64,000 bases of DNA from Paenibacillus ottowii (GTDB lineage Bacteria; Bacillota; Bacilli; Paenibacillales; Paenibacillaceae), in the NCBI RefSeq assembly GCF_006874425.1, contig NZ_VIJZ01000012.1, positions 1-64,000 of the forward strand, read 5' to 3'. Under the pieces are notes generated by a model that was given only the letters and a program-made list of their open reading frames with translations, did not search any database and was not told the origin of the DNA. Numbering within the stretch: the stretch's first letter is position 1; each line of letters opens with the position of its first letter. The translations under genes were made by a program, and so were the position numbers. Positions 17,195 through 25,956 of the stretch are shown here, one piece after another.

Positions 17195-17545
17195 TTATTT
17201 ATTATTTACTTTCTGGGAAAAGGCTTGTATCACCTGATCCAATGTCATATTTCCGTTATCATTTAAAAATTTCACCATATTATCGACATTGGTAGGGGCA
17301 GATGCTAATGTTTTGTATTTTCCTGTGAGTCCTAAAAATAAAGTTGCTTGTCTGTATAAAGTCACAGAATCGACGTTTAGTTTTCCTGTTAGTAGGAGGG
17401 CTGCGACTAGGACCTCCACATTTTTTCCTTGAAGTGCGGAAAAGATAGCTGAATTACTGTTTAATCCATTTTTCTTTTGACCGTTGGGAGGGGATTTGGA
17501 TTTACGATTCCCGTTCCCATTGCCATTCTTTCCTAAGGAAGCCAT
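17195..17545 (-). CDS. Small basic hypothetical protein with Asn/Gly-rich N-terminus
   Basis: This is a 116-residue protein I do not recognise. Residues 1-32 are polar and low in complexity (NGNGNGN, then Lys/Ser/Pro-rich). Residues 33-116 are predicted helical with two hydrophobic stretches (VEVLVAALLLTGKL and YRQATLFLGLTG), too short and interrupted for clear membrane spans. GGGAGG is 8 bases before the ATG, which supports a real gene. It is transcribed alone, convergent with the secreted-protein gene. A spore or small structural role is possible but nothing shows it. Confidence 0.6.
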   Translation of the reverse strand: MASLGKNGNGNGNRKSKSPPNGQKKNGLNSNSAIFSALQGKNVEVLVAALLLTGKLNVDSVTLYRQATLFLGLTGKYKTLASAPTNVDNMVKFLNDNGNMTLDQVIQAFSQKVNNK

Positions 17546-17917
17546 TGAATCTTCCTCCCGCCATACACTGCTCCTGTCTGGTTTTCATGAGATATGGGAC
17601 AAGGGCAGCGGCACTGCACGTGCTCATTAAAATTACGTTATGATCATACGATATGCGAACAATAAAGCTTTGGTTACCATGTGGAAACTATGCTCGAAGG
17701 TAGCTGACTGCTAATTTTCTGAATTTCTTTTCGCATGTTGGTCCAATTTAGAGTAAACTACAATAAAGCAAGCTAAATGAGCACTGTGCATCAACTCTAG
17801 GAGCATTATCCAATCAGCAAAAGATGGACCCTAACGGTTTAGCTCGTTTAGATAATGTATATTCGAGTGTTGAACTTGAATGATGCAAAGTGCTGAAATA
17901 GGAGTTGAAATAAGACT
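17546..17917. other. 372-base divergent intergenic region
   Basis: This region lies between the small basic protein gene (minus) and greA (plus). It must hold both promoters. A TTGGTC ... TACAAT pair occurs near 17740-17765 with a short 15-base gap. No conserved RNA, repeat or small gene was found. Confidence 0.5.
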
Positions 17918-18397
17918 ATGTCGAATGAAGAAGTATTGTTAACTAAAGAGGGATTAGCCAAGTTAGAGGAAGAGCTGAAGGAACTGAAGACGGTAAAACG
18001 CAAGGAGCTAGCCGAACGCCTCAAATTAGCCATCAGCTATGGAGATCTAAAGGAAAATAGTGAATATCATTCAGCCAAGGACGATCAAGCGTTTATGGAA
18101 ACACGGATCATGGTCTTGGAAAAAATGTTGACCAAAGCTCGGATTGTAGATCAAAGTAATCTCGATCTTGAAACAGTCGGGATCGGATCTACAGTTATTC
18201 TGAATGACATCGAATTTTCGGAGAAGATGGAATACAAAGTTGTAAGTCCTGCTGAGGCAGATGTTCTGGATAACAAAATTTCCTATGAGAGCCCTTTAGG
18301 CAAGGCACTTTTGGGGCAAAAAGTGGGTAGTATCATTCATGTTGATGCCCCCATGGCTGTAATCAAATATGAGCTGCTGGAAATTAAGCTTACCTAG
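17918..18397 (+). CDS. greA: Transcription elongation factor GreA
   Basis: GreA binds the secondary channel of RNA polymerase and stimulates cleavage of backtracked transcripts. At 159 residues it has the usual length. The N-terminal antiparallel coiled coil (residues 5-75) carries the tip motif YGDLKENSEYHSAK with the acidic residues that place the catalytic magnesium. The C-terminal FKBP-like domain (about 85-159) contains VGIGSTV and SYESPLGKALLG. TAGGAG lies upstream of the ATG. It is a single-gene unit with its own terminator. Confidence 0.95.
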   Translation: MSNEEVLLTKEGLAKLEEELKELKTVKRKELAERLKLAISYGDLKENSEYHSAKDDQAFMETRIMVLEKMLTKARIVDQSNLDLETVGIGSTVILNDIEFSEKMEYKVVSPAEADVLDNKISYESPLGKALLGQKVGSIIHVDAPMAVIKYELLEIKLT

Positions 18398-18400
18398 TCC

Positions 18401-18436
18401 ATTCCCGATTCCCTTTATAAGGGGGCCGGGATTTTT
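18401..18436 (+). terminator. Terminator of greA
   Basis: TCCCG and ATTCCCTT pair with AAGGGGG and CCGGGA, followed by TTTTT. Confidence 0.8.
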
Positions 18437-18534
18437 CATTTCTAGCTATTTGCAAAACCGTCTGTATGGAATGCATTTGCACTCCACACACTGGACGGAT
18501 TTCTTGGCTTTGCTATCGTACTTTCGTACTTAGA

Positions 18535-19074
18535 TTAATCAGTCATCAGGAAGCCAGCTTGCTCCAGTGCAGCGCAGGCATCATTGATTTTATCTTCATC
18601 CGAGGCATTCAAGGTATGCAGGTGGATGCCTCCAGTCAGTTGGGACAGATAAGTGGCTTGGGTGGAACTGATCTTACGTATAAAATCGTCCACTTCTTTG
18701 CGAGTTCCGACCCGTATTGGAGCAGTCAAATCTCCATATACTGGATGCTCAACGATGACATCCTGCACACTGACACCGTGGTCCACAATCAGTTTTAATT
18801 CTTCTTCTGCTTGTTCAGGTCCGTGTTTACACACAATAATACGAGAGGCTGAAGGAGCGGCATGAGCCGCAGGCTCCATATAAATGTATCCTTGACTTGT
18901 TGCAAGGATGGGTTCCTGGCTTGCTTTTAACAGGGAAATATCTTGTACAATTACTTGTCTTGAAACGGAGGACCTGCGTGCCAGTTCGCTCCCGGTCAAC
19001 GGCGATTCGTTTTTGAGCCACAATAATAGCTGTTCTCGGCGATCCGTACCTGACCGTTTTAAAGATTCAGTCAA
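18535..19074 (-). CDS. niaR: NAD-biosynthesis repressor NiaR (YrxA family)
   Basis: This 179-residue protein has an N-terminal winged helix (residues 8-60, GSELARRSSVSRQVIVQDI) and a C-terminal 3H domain with histidine clusters (VEHPVYGDL and GGIHLHTL). Family members repress NAD synthesis and niacin uptake genes when nicotinic acid is present. Its ATG overlaps the stop of nifS (ATGA, 19071-19074), so the two are translationally coupled. A palindrome in the nifS-nadA gap is the likely operator, which would make the system autoregulated. Confidence 0.9.
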   Translation of the reverse strand: MTESLKRSGTDRREQLLLWLKNESPLTGSELARRSSVSRQVIVQDISLLKASQEPILATSQGYIYMEPAAHAAPSASRIIVCKHGPEQAEEELKLIVDHGVSVQDVIVEHPVYGDLTAPIRVGTRKEVDDFIRKISSTQATYLSQLTGGIHLHTLNASDEDKINDACAALEQAGFLMTD

Positions 19075-20225
19075 CGGGATAAGCTCCTTTCTTGTCGATG
19101 CTTCAGGTCTGTCAAAATATCTACCAGTACATTTAATTCCTCGATGGTGGTTGTCCTGCCGAAAGAAATACGGATAAACTGTAAGGCTTCACGACCGGAT
19201 GCTCCAAGCGCCTGTAAGGCAGGCGAAGGCTCGTGATGTCCGGCGGCACATGCGCTACCAGTAGATATACAGACACCGCTGCGATTACATTCCAGCATAA
19301 CATATTGTCCCTCGTAACCGTCAAAAAAACATCCCACAATATGATGAAGCACAGCTTTTTTCTCGCTTTCCTGTACGACCCAACGTAACGGAATGGATCT
19401 CTCCTGAATTTTCGCAATAAAGTATTTTCGCAGGGTAGCGTATCGCTCCAGATGCATCTCCATCTGTTCGGTCATCATTTCTGCCGCCGCGACAAAGGCT
19501 GCGATTCCAGGAACATTAACCGTTCCAGGACGAAATCCGTTTTCATGCAGTGTATCGGGATACACTGGACGCCATGGCGTTCCAGGTTTGAGATATGCAG
19601 CACCGACACCCTTGGGGCCATACACTTTATGGCTTGATATAGAGAGTGCATCCACTCCCATGGCTTCTACATCAATGTGCACATTTCCGAATGTTTGTAC
19701 CGCATCACTATGCAGCATAATACCGCGTTCGTGAAGCAGAGGAGACAAGGCGGCAAGATCCTGAATCAGACCTGTTTCTGAGTTGGCGTGTTGTACCGAT
19801 ACAAGCCCGGTGTTGTCTCTAAGATGGGGGATAAGAACTTCACGAGTTATTCGTCCTTCCTGATCTGGTTGCACAATGGTCAGTTCATAGCCCTGTTGTT
19901 CTAACTTTGTGGCAAGATTGTACATCGAGTGATGTTCCAAAGCGCTCATAATCCAATGCTTTTTGTGCTGCGGCAACCCGTTCAGGATCGATTGCACGAT
20001 CAACATATTGGATTCTGTTCCTCCTGTTGTAAAATAGATGCCTTCCGGTTGCCCGCCAATCATATTTGCCATTCGTTGCCTGCTATAATCTAGTGTGTAG
20101 GCTGCCTGACCGCCTGCATCATGGAGGCTGCTGGCATTTCCGAACATTTCCTTATTCAACACGCTATATATATGCAAAGCTTCGTCACACATGGGTGTAG
20201 AAGCGGCATAGTCCAGGTAAATCAC
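19071..20225 (-). CDS. nifS: Cysteine desulfurase (NifS/IscS type) of the NAD locus
   Basis: This is a PLP-dependent enzyme of 384 residues that mobilises sulfur from cysteine. The visible features are the YLDYAAST start, the SSHKVYGPKG lysine that binds PLP, and the mobile-loop cysteine in VCISTGSACAAGH. The GTG start at 20225 is chosen because AGGGAGGA lies 6 bases upstream; the frame is open further upstream but that part does not resemble the family. It lies next to niaR and is divergent from nadA, whose [4Fe-4S] cluster it probably supplies (known association in Bacillales). Confidence 0.9.
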   Translation of the reverse strand: MIYLDYAASTPMCDEALHIYSVLNKEMFGNASSLHDAGGQAAYTLDYSRQRMANMIGGQPEGIYFTTGGTESNMLIVQSILNGLPQHKKHWIMSALEHHSMYNLATKLEQQGYELTIVQPDQEGRITREVLIPHLRDNTGLVSVQHANSETGLIQDLAALSPLLHERGIMLHSDAVQTFGNVHIDVEAMGVDALSISSHKVYGPKGVGAAYLKPGTPWRPVYPDTLHENGFRPGTVNVPGIAAFVAAAEMMTEQMEMHLERYATLRKYFIAKIQERSIPLRWVVQESEKKAVLHHIVGCFFDGYEGQYVMLECNRSGVCISTGSACAAGHHEPSPALQALGASGREALQFIRISFGRTTTIEELNVLVDILTDLKHRQERSLSR

Positions 20226-20294
20226 AGCCAATCCTCCCTGCTTAAAATTAATTCCATTCCAAAAACTCTTGAGATTATTGTAGGCATGTGTAAA

Positions 20295-20316
20295 TATAGG
20301 TGTCAAGACACATGTA
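20295..20316. promoter_or_regulatory. Probable NiaR operator
   Basis: The core palindrome GTGTCAAGACAC (20300-20311) lies within a longer imperfect inverted repeat. It sits between the divergent nifS-niaR and nadA genes, where a NiaR site is expected. Confidence 0.65.
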
Positions 20317-20380
20317 AACATATGCGGTTATCTATTCGTGGGAAAAGGACAGTCAGCCGCAAGGATATGGAGGGATTTGA

Positions 20381-21487
20381 ATGTCTATGCTAGACGTTTT
20401 ACAAGGAAATCGTGGACTTATGCCAGAGCATTATAAAACACTGTCGTTTGCTGACATGGAGCAACGTGTAGCTGAACTGAAACAAAAATGGGGCTCAAAG
20501 CTGCTTATTCCAGGCCATCACTATCAGAAGGATGAGGTTATCCAATTTGCTGATATCACAGGCGATTCTTTACAGCTCGCTCAAATGGCTGCAAAAAATC
20601 AGGAAGCGGAGTTCATTGTGTTTTGCGGGGTTCATTTTATGGCGGAGACAGCGGATATGCTGACTACCGATCGGCAAACCGTTGTTCTGCCAGATATGCG
20701 CGCAGGCTGCTCGATGGCTGATATGGCGAACATGGAGCAGACGGAACGAGCATGGAAGCATTTGCAGGAGTTGGTAGGTGATACGATCATTCCATTAACG
20801 TATGTAAATTCCACCGCAGAGATCAAAGCCTTTGTAGGGCGGCATGGCGGCGCTACTGTGACCTCTTCGAATGCCAAGCAGGTGCTGGATTGGGCACTGA
20901 AGCAAAAGGAACGTATTTTATTTTTGCCGGATCAGCATCTGGGACGCAATACAGCCTATGATCTTGGAATCCCGCTGGATGAAATGGCTGTATGGAATCC
21001 CATGACCGATCAGTTGGAGACTGAACAAAACCCAGAAACCATAAAAATCATTTTATGGAAAGGGCATTGTTCAGTTCATGAAAAATTTACGATAGATCAT
21101 ATTCGGAACGTCCGTGAACGCGATAAGAATATCCGGGTTATCGTTCACCCCGAATGCTCTTATGAGGTTGTGCAGCTTGCAGATTGCGCGGGTTCTACCA
21201 AGTTCATCATCGATACGATCCGTGCGGCAGAGCCAGGAACCCGATGGGCGGTCGGTACGGAGATGAATCTCGTGCAACGAATCAAGCAGCAGTATCCTGA
21301 ACAGCAAATTGAATCGCTCAACCCTGATATGTGTCCTTGTCTGACCATGAACCGGATCGATCTCCCCCATTTGCTGTGGGCAATGGAGCAGATTGATCGG
21401 GGAGAGCCTGTGGGGGTCATTCGTGTGGATGCTCAGATCAGACAGGACGCTGTACAGGCACTGAATCGTATGCTTGCTATTCGTTAA
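20381..21487 (+). CDS. nadA: Quinolinate synthase NadA
   Basis: NadA condenses iminoaspartate with dihydroxyacetone phosphate to give quinolinate in de novo NAD synthesis. The 368-residue protein has the PGHHYQKDEV motif and three cluster cysteines in VFCGVHFMAE, VHPECSYE and MCPC. GGAGGG lies 7 bases before the ATG. The usual partners nadB and nadC do not follow; the next gene is on the other strand. They must lie elsewhere if the pathway is complete. NiaR control is likely from the upstream palindrome. Confidence 0.95.
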   Translation: MSMLDVLQGNRGLMPEHYKTLSFADMEQRVAELKQKWGSKLLIPGHHYQKDEVIQFADITGDSLQLAQMAAKNQEAEFIVFCGVHFMAETADMLTTDRQTVVLPDMRAGCSMADMANMEQTERAWKHLQELVGDTIIPLTYVNSTAEIKAFVGRHGGATVTSSNAKQVLDWALKQKERILFLPDQHLGRNTAYDLGIPLDEMAVWNPMTDQLETEQNPETIKIILWKGHCSVHEKFTIDHIRNVRERDKNIRVIVHPECSYEVVQLADCAGSTKFIIDTIRAAEPGTRWAVGTEMNLVQRIKQQYPEQQIESLNPDMCPCLTMNRIDLPHLLWAMEQIDRGEPVGVIRVDAQIRQDAVQALNRMLAIR

Positions 21488-21529
21488 GTTTTTAACGTAT
21501 CGTAAGAGCGTACTTTCTAGTGAATACTT

Positions 21530-22888
21530 CTATTTTAAGGAAGCAGGGAGCTTGACGCCAAGCAGACGGCTCCCACTTTGAATAAATATCATCCCGCCGG
21601 ATTTGAGCGTTGGACCGAAGGAACGTGAGCCGGTGTTCACAGTAAACACGGGTTTTAAGGTCATTAAGTCATAGCCATGAAAAACGCCATCCGATTGCCC
21701 GATATAGACTCCTTTGCCAATTACGTCAGCTTGAACCGTCGGATTATCCCCATCGAATTGAATGAATTGACCTGTAGACAGCTTCATGGCAGTTAGTCTG
21801 TTGGAACTATAATCTTCGTAGAAAATGCGACCTTCATGGATAGCAGATAAAGAAGAGAGGTGTCCATAGCTTTCTTGTGACCACTTGTGGGCAGGCTTGC
21901 TGTCTGGCTTGTAGTTCCAGAAGTCATAGGAAGCTAGTATCTTTCCCTGAAAGATATATAGATCTTTGCCGTACAAGAAAGCAGTACCAGATACACCGCC
22001 AGATTGGTAATCACCGTCTTTATTTTTAGGCTCCGTCCAGCGATACTGTCGATCTCCTTTAGATTTACCTGTCTTGAGGTCGTATTGTGCGATCGTAACT
22101 TTATGGTTAACCGGGTCATCATCCTCCATCATAAACGTGTTGGTAACGGAGTATACAACCCCGTCTTTGACCGCTAGTGGAAAGGAAGTTCTGAAGTTGT
22201 CCCAGAGCTTTTTGCCAGTTTTGGCGTCATATGCATTGATCTGCTCAAAGGTCAGGCTGCCCTGTACGTTGTAATTGCGGATGAGGACGCCATCGGTTTC
22301 CATGAGTTTGTCCAGACCGTGGTACAAGTCCTTTTCCTCACTAATCTTCCATTTGAGTTTGCCGCTAGCAGCATCAACGGCAGCGGTATGCTCCGATTGT
22401 GTAATGTATACTGTAGAGCCAATTCGATGAATATGATCTGCCTTTGTATATCCTAACGGAGTGGTCCAAGCTTTCTTGCCTGATGTTGTTACGGCATAGA
22501 TGGCGCCGCTCTGTGTCATCCCATAAATGATGCCATTGCTCTGGATTAAAACAGGGGTAAGCTGATCACCATACTGCCACAATTTTCGTCCTGAGCTGGC
22601 CTCAAGAGCAACCAGTCTGTGGTTAGAATCAATTGCGAACACCTTATTGTTTACTGCTACTGCAACTGTTTGCTCTGAATATGGGGCACTATCAGTTGGG
22701 ATAACAGGAAAAGACCAGGTAGGCTTGATCACAGGTGCCTGGATCGCAGTGCTATAAGCTCCGCTGCTCATGGTAACCGCAGATTGCTCTGCACTTACTT
22801 TTTGAGCGAATCCACTGCTGATCAGGGGTAGACCGAGGCTGATTATTGCTAATCCTGTACATAATGTATTAATTGCCGTTTTTCTCAT
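21530..22888 (-). CDS. Secreted PQQ-like beta-propeller protein
   Basis: This 452-residue protein has a signal peptide (about 1-33). Blade repeats recur, with the pattern of a strand, A-x-(D/E)-A-x-(S/T)-G-(K/R)-x-x-W (for example ALEASSGRKLWQYG, AVDAASGKLKWK and AYDAKTGKKLWDN). This is the PQQ/quinoprotein propeller signature without a fused catalytic domain. It may be a scaffold or binding protein at the cell surface. AAAGGAG precedes the ATG. The substrate is unknown. Confidence 0.8.
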   Translation of the reverse strand: MRKTAINTLCTGLAIISLGLPLISSGFAQKVSAEQSAVTMSSGAYSTAIQAPVIKPTWSFPVIPTDSAPYSEQTVAVAVNNKVFAIDSNHRLVALEASSGRKLWQYGDQLTPVLIQSNGIIYGMTQSGAIYAVTTSGKKAWTTPLGYTKADHIHRIGSTVYITQSEHTAAVDAASGKLKWKISEEKDLYHGLDKLMETDGVLIRNYNVQGSLTFEQINAYDAKTGKKLWDNFRTSFPLAVKDGVVYSVTNTFMMEDDDPVNHKVTIAQYDLKTGKSKGDRQYRWTEPKNKDGDYQSGGVSGTAFLYGKDLYIFQGKILASYDFWNYKPDSKPAHKWSQESYGHLSSLSAIHEGRIFYEDYSSNRLTAMKLSTGQFIQFDGDNPTVQADVIGKGVYIGQSDGVFHGYDLMTLKPVFTVNTGSRSFGPTLKSGGMIFIQSGSRLLGVKLPASLK

Positions 22889-23072
22889 ACGCGCTGGCTC
22901 CTTTAATAGTTAATAGGGGAGTAAGCTTTACAGAATATTTCCTTTGATTAGACTGTAAATAAATCCAAAAGTTTCATGTAAGGTTAGTGTGATCTCTATC
23001 TCTAATTAAAGATTAGTCGATTGTCCGGTTTCGTGCTATAATTGTAGCAACATACCGAAGGAGGTGAATCCC

Positions 23073-23393
23073 TTGTTTGAGCTTCAGGACTTGCTCCCCT
23101 ATTTACTTACGATTGGCTTGCTGTGTACAGTGACGTATACGTATCTTGCACATTTGCATGGCAGCATAGACGAATGCTGGGTCGAAGGCGGGCCCGTCCG
23201 CTCGCATGCTTCTCCGCTGATGCCGATGTCTGCCCGCGGACAGGACATGCCTGTCCGGCTAGCACGTCACATTCGGCGGAAGGAAGCGCCGGATGAAGAT
23301 GCTTCCGATTGTTCTCCCTTGTTGAATGATGGCACAGTCAATCAACGAGGAGGAACATATGAAACGATTCAAGGGATTCACTTTTTGGGGTAA
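23073..23393 (+). CDS. Small single-pass membrane protein upstream of and overlapping yidC
   Basis: This is a 106-residue protein with one N-terminal hydrophobic helix (residues 3-26) followed by a polar, charged tail. The TTG start at 23073 follows a strong AAGGAGGTGA by 6 bases. A GTG at 23064 lies inside that ribosome site and is rejected. Its 3' end overlaps the next gene's start by 35 bases in another frame, implying co-translation. I do not recognise a family; a role linked to YidC is only suggested by position. Confidence 0.5.
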   Translation: MFELQDLLPYLLTIGLLCTVTYTYLAHLHGSIDECWVEGGPVRSHASPLMPMSARGQDMPVRLARHIRRKEAPDEDASDCSPLLNDGTVNQRGGTYETIQGIHFLG

Positions 23394-24192
23394 ACAAGAA
23401 CGGATATTGGGTTTAATCGCAGCCTTGGCGCTGGTCATGCTGCTGTCTGGTTGTGGTGCGAATGCCGCGGAGATTAATGCGCAGACACCTGGTTTTTTTA
23501 ATCATTATGTAGTATTTCCGCTTTCTTGGCTCATTCAGCATTTGGCACAATGGTTTGGTGGAAGCTTTGGTCTGGCGATCATGACTTTAACATTCATTGT
23601 CCGTCTGGCTTTACTACCGCTGATGATGCGCCAAACACGTGCCCAGCAGGGAATGAAGCGCAAGATGAGCGCTATGCAGCCTGACTTAGACCGAATTAAG
23701 AAGAAGTATGAAAATAAGAAAGACGCCGCCAGCCAGCAGAGTATGCAGCAGGAAATGATGGCGTTATACAAAGAGCATCAATTCAATCCGCTCAATATCG
23801 GTTGTCTGCCTATTCTGATTCAGCTTCCGATTTTAAGCGGTATGTATACTGCGATCAGGCTCACGCCAGAGCTGGCCTCTCACTCTTTCCTCTGGTTTCG
23901 GCTCGGACAGCCGGACTGGATTTTGGCCATTATCGTTGCAATTGTATACTTGGCGCAGTCCAAGCTTTCTCAGTTCCAGATGACGGCTGACCAGCGCAAG
24001 CAATTGGCTATCATGGGTTATCTTTCACCGATAATGATGGCGGTCTTTTCCTTTAATGCTCCTGCGGCTATGCCTTTATACTGGACCGTAAGCGGCACCT
24101 TTTTGCTGCTTCAATCGCTGTGGTTTCGCAAACGGTATCCAATCGAGGAAGCAGAGAATAAGATTAAACTCAGCGAAGTTACGCCAACCTAA
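23359..24192 (+). CDS. yidC: Membrane protein insertase YidC/OxaA (lipoprotein form)
   Basis: YidC inserts and folds membrane proteins, alone or with Sec. The 277-residue protein has a lipoprotein signal (LLSGCG, lipobox cysteine about residue 28), which is usual for Gram-positive YidC. A long outer segment is followed by a helix (LAIMTLTFIVRLALLPLMM) whose arginine fits the conserved groove residue. A charged cytoplasmic loop (about 90-130) and further helices to the end follow. Start ATG 23359 follows GAGGAGG; an in-frame ATG 33 bases upstream has no such site. Bacillales often carry two copies; this one is not next to rnpA/rpmH. Confidence 0.9.
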   Translation: MKRFKGFTFWGKQERILGLIAALALVMLLSGCGANAAEINAQTPGFFNHYVVFPLSWLIQHLAQWFGGSFGLAIMTLTFIVRLALLPLMMRQTRAQQGMKRKMSAMQPDLDRIKKKYENKKDAASQQSMQQEMMALYKEHQFNPLNIGCLPILIQLPILSGMYTAIRLTPELASHSFLWFRLGQPDWILAIIVAIVYLAQSKLSQFQMTADQRKQLAIMGYLSPIMMAVFSFNAPAAMPLYWTVSGTFLLLQSLWFRKRYPIEEAENKIKLSEVTPT

Positions 24193-24251
24193 CAGGAAAA
24201 TGCGATTTGTTTGATATAGAATTGCGTCTGCAGTATTCACGTGTAATGACT

Positions 24252-24298
24252 AGATGCCATTTCGAGCCTATAAGTGCTTGGGTGGTGTCTTTTTTTAT
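24252..24298 (+). terminator. Probable terminator of yidC
   Basis: GATGCC pairs with GGTGTC (with G-U pairs) and is followed by TTTTTTT. The stem is imperfect. Confidence 0.5.
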
Positions 24299-24449
24299 GC
24301 TATTTTTGCATCAGAGGCACCATGCTTTAATCTAAAGGCTAATCTTTTCTGAAATGATACTAGAAAAGTGGGTAAAGTAAATACATGGACGATATGAATG
24401 CTGCATTTTGTTTGATTATGGGATGAAGATGATGGAGGACCTCTAAACA

Positions 24450-25121
24450 ATGAAGCAATTACCTACGAAATTGCCGATTTCCCTGGCGCTGCTTACATGT
24501 ATAATATGTGCCCTCGGTTTTGGCTTAATCGCATTATGGGTCAGCGACCAGCAAGTACGGCATTTTGACTACAGGATTATTACAGCTATTGAACAGTTGG
24601 AGTCGCCTGCTATGACACTTCTTATGAAATGTTTCACCATAATCGGCAGCGGGATTCCAGTGGTGATTATCATTTTAATTGCCATGTTCGTCCTTTATAG
24701 CGTATTGGGACACCGCCGAGAATTGCTTTTTTTAGCGGTTGCGGTGCTGGGATCGGTGCTGCTGAATACGGTACTAAAAATGCTATTTCGACGTGCGAGA
24801 CCTGAAATCCACCGCATTATTGAAGCTAATGGATATAGCTTTCCAAGCGGACATTCCATGACAGCTTTTAGTATGTATGCGGCGCTGACGTTTTTATTGT
24901 GGAAGCATGTCCCTTCCAGGAGAGGTCGTATCCTTCTTGTTGTGCTTAGTAGTCTGCTCATTTTGGCGATCGGGATAAGCCGTATCTATTTGGACGTGCA
25001 TTATCCGAGTGATGTTGTGGGGGGCTATTTCATGAGTGGTTGCTGGATGGCGGCCTGCATTTGGTTCTATCAGCGTTATGAAGAACGAAAATTATCAATT
25101 CGTACCAAATCGACAGCCTAA
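24450..25121 (+). CDS. PAP2-family membrane phosphatase
   Basis: This 223-residue protein has about six membrane helices and the three-part phosphatase signature: K-x6-RP (KMLFRRARP), PSGH (YSFPSGHSMT) and SR-x5-H-x3-D (SRIYLDVHYPSDV). Family members remove phosphate from lipid phosphates such as undecaprenyl diphosphate or phosphatidylglycerol phosphate outside the membrane. GGAGG precedes the ATG. It is convergent with a second, more BcrC-like PAP2 gene, and both share a terminator. The exact lipid is not readable from sequence. Confidence 0.85.
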   Translation: MKQLPTKLPISLALLTCIICALGFGLIALWVSDQQVRHFDYRIITAIEQLESPAMTLLMKCFTIIGSGIPVVIIILIAMFVLYSVLGHRRELLFLAVAVLGSVLLNTVLKMLFRRARPEIHRIIEANGYSFPSGHSMTAFSMYAALTFLLWKHVPSRRGRILLVVLSSLLILAIGISRIYLDVHYPSDVVGGYFMSGCWMAACIWFYQRYEERKLSIRTKSTA

Positions 25122-25144
25122 TGAGCGGCATAGATGTGAAGTTA

Positions 25145-25174
25145 AAAAAGCAGATGCATTAGCGTCTGCTTTTT
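25145..25174. terminator. Bidirectional terminator between the convergent PAP2 genes
   Basis: AAAAAGCAGA (25145-25154) and TCTGCTTTTT (25165-25174) form a stem with A and T runs on both sides. Confidence 0.85.
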
Positions 25175-25809
25175 ATTTGGACAGAGGAAGTGGGTTTGTC
25201 CATCTTAGTTTTCGTCTGTGCCACAGGCTTAAGCCCCAGCTTCTGCTCCCATTGTTCATAAAAAATAATAGCCGCTTGCATGAAGATGCCTGGAAGCTTC
25301 CGACTGCGAATGAATTTATGAACACCAACTGCGCAGCCTGCCCCAATGAGCGCTCCTGCCAAAATATCTGAAGGATAGTGAACCCCGGTCCATACACGGG
25401 ATATTGCAATAAGCACAGCCAAGACCATCCAGAGGACACGATATTTTTGATGATGAAGCCATAGAATTGCTGCGAGAGCAAAAGCTCCAAGTGCATGGTT
25501 GCTCGGAAACGAAGCATTGGGATCATGATGAATAAGCTGAATGACCGTGTGCCCGACAAAAGGCCGATCTCTGTAAAACAAGTGTCCAAGTCCCCAACTA
25601 ATTATAAAACCGATACAAACCGTGATAACGGCTTCTAAAACCATCATCCGATGTGGTGTTTTAAAGGTGAACCAGTACACCAGTAAAGCTACTCCGAATA
25701 GATACGGTGCATATTGCGCCAAGAAACGCATAGTCCCATTCAAAAAGGCGAGGTGATTAGCCAATTCATTGATCCAGTGAAACAAGGCAAAGTCTACATT
25801 AATTAACAT
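25159..25809 (-). CDS. BcrC-like undecaprenyl-diphosphatase (PAP2), copy 1
   Basis: This 216-residue multi-span protein has YRDRPF, NASFPSNHALG and SRVWTGVHYPSD motifs, as in BcrC/YwoA. These enzymes recycle undecaprenyl diphosphate and give bacitracin resistance. ATG 25809 is chosen because AAGGAG lies 10 bases before it. The gene is divergent from the two-component system starting at 25957. A clear paralogue sits at 57870-58481 next to a second two-component system. Regulation by the adjacent system is likely but unproven. Its last residues overlap the shared terminator. Confidence 0.85.
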   Translation of the reverse strand: MLINVDFALFHWINELANHLAFLNGTMRFLAQYAPYLFGVALLVYWFTFKTPHRMMVLEAVITVCIGFIISWGLGHLFYRDRPFVGHTVIQLIHHDPNASFPSNHALGAFALAAILWLHHQKYRVLWMVLAVLIAISRVWTGVHYPSDILAGALIGAGCAVGVHKFIRSRKLPGIFMQAAIIFYEQWEQKLGLKPVAQTKTKMDKPTSSVQIKSRR

Positions 25810-25956
25810 GAATAAATTACTCCTTAACCTCAAAAAATTGAATTACAAAGTTATATTATAGAGCGACGATACGGATAAAAGCTTAAAATCAAATAAAAAA
25901 TGAATGGCATGTGCGTTGTTTATTAGTTTTTTCTATAGAAAATAGGTGGTTTTGTG

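Noticed and set aside
17107..17295. Plus-strand open frame opposite the small basic protein
   Set aside because: It has no ribosome site and a composition typical of the antisense of a coding region.
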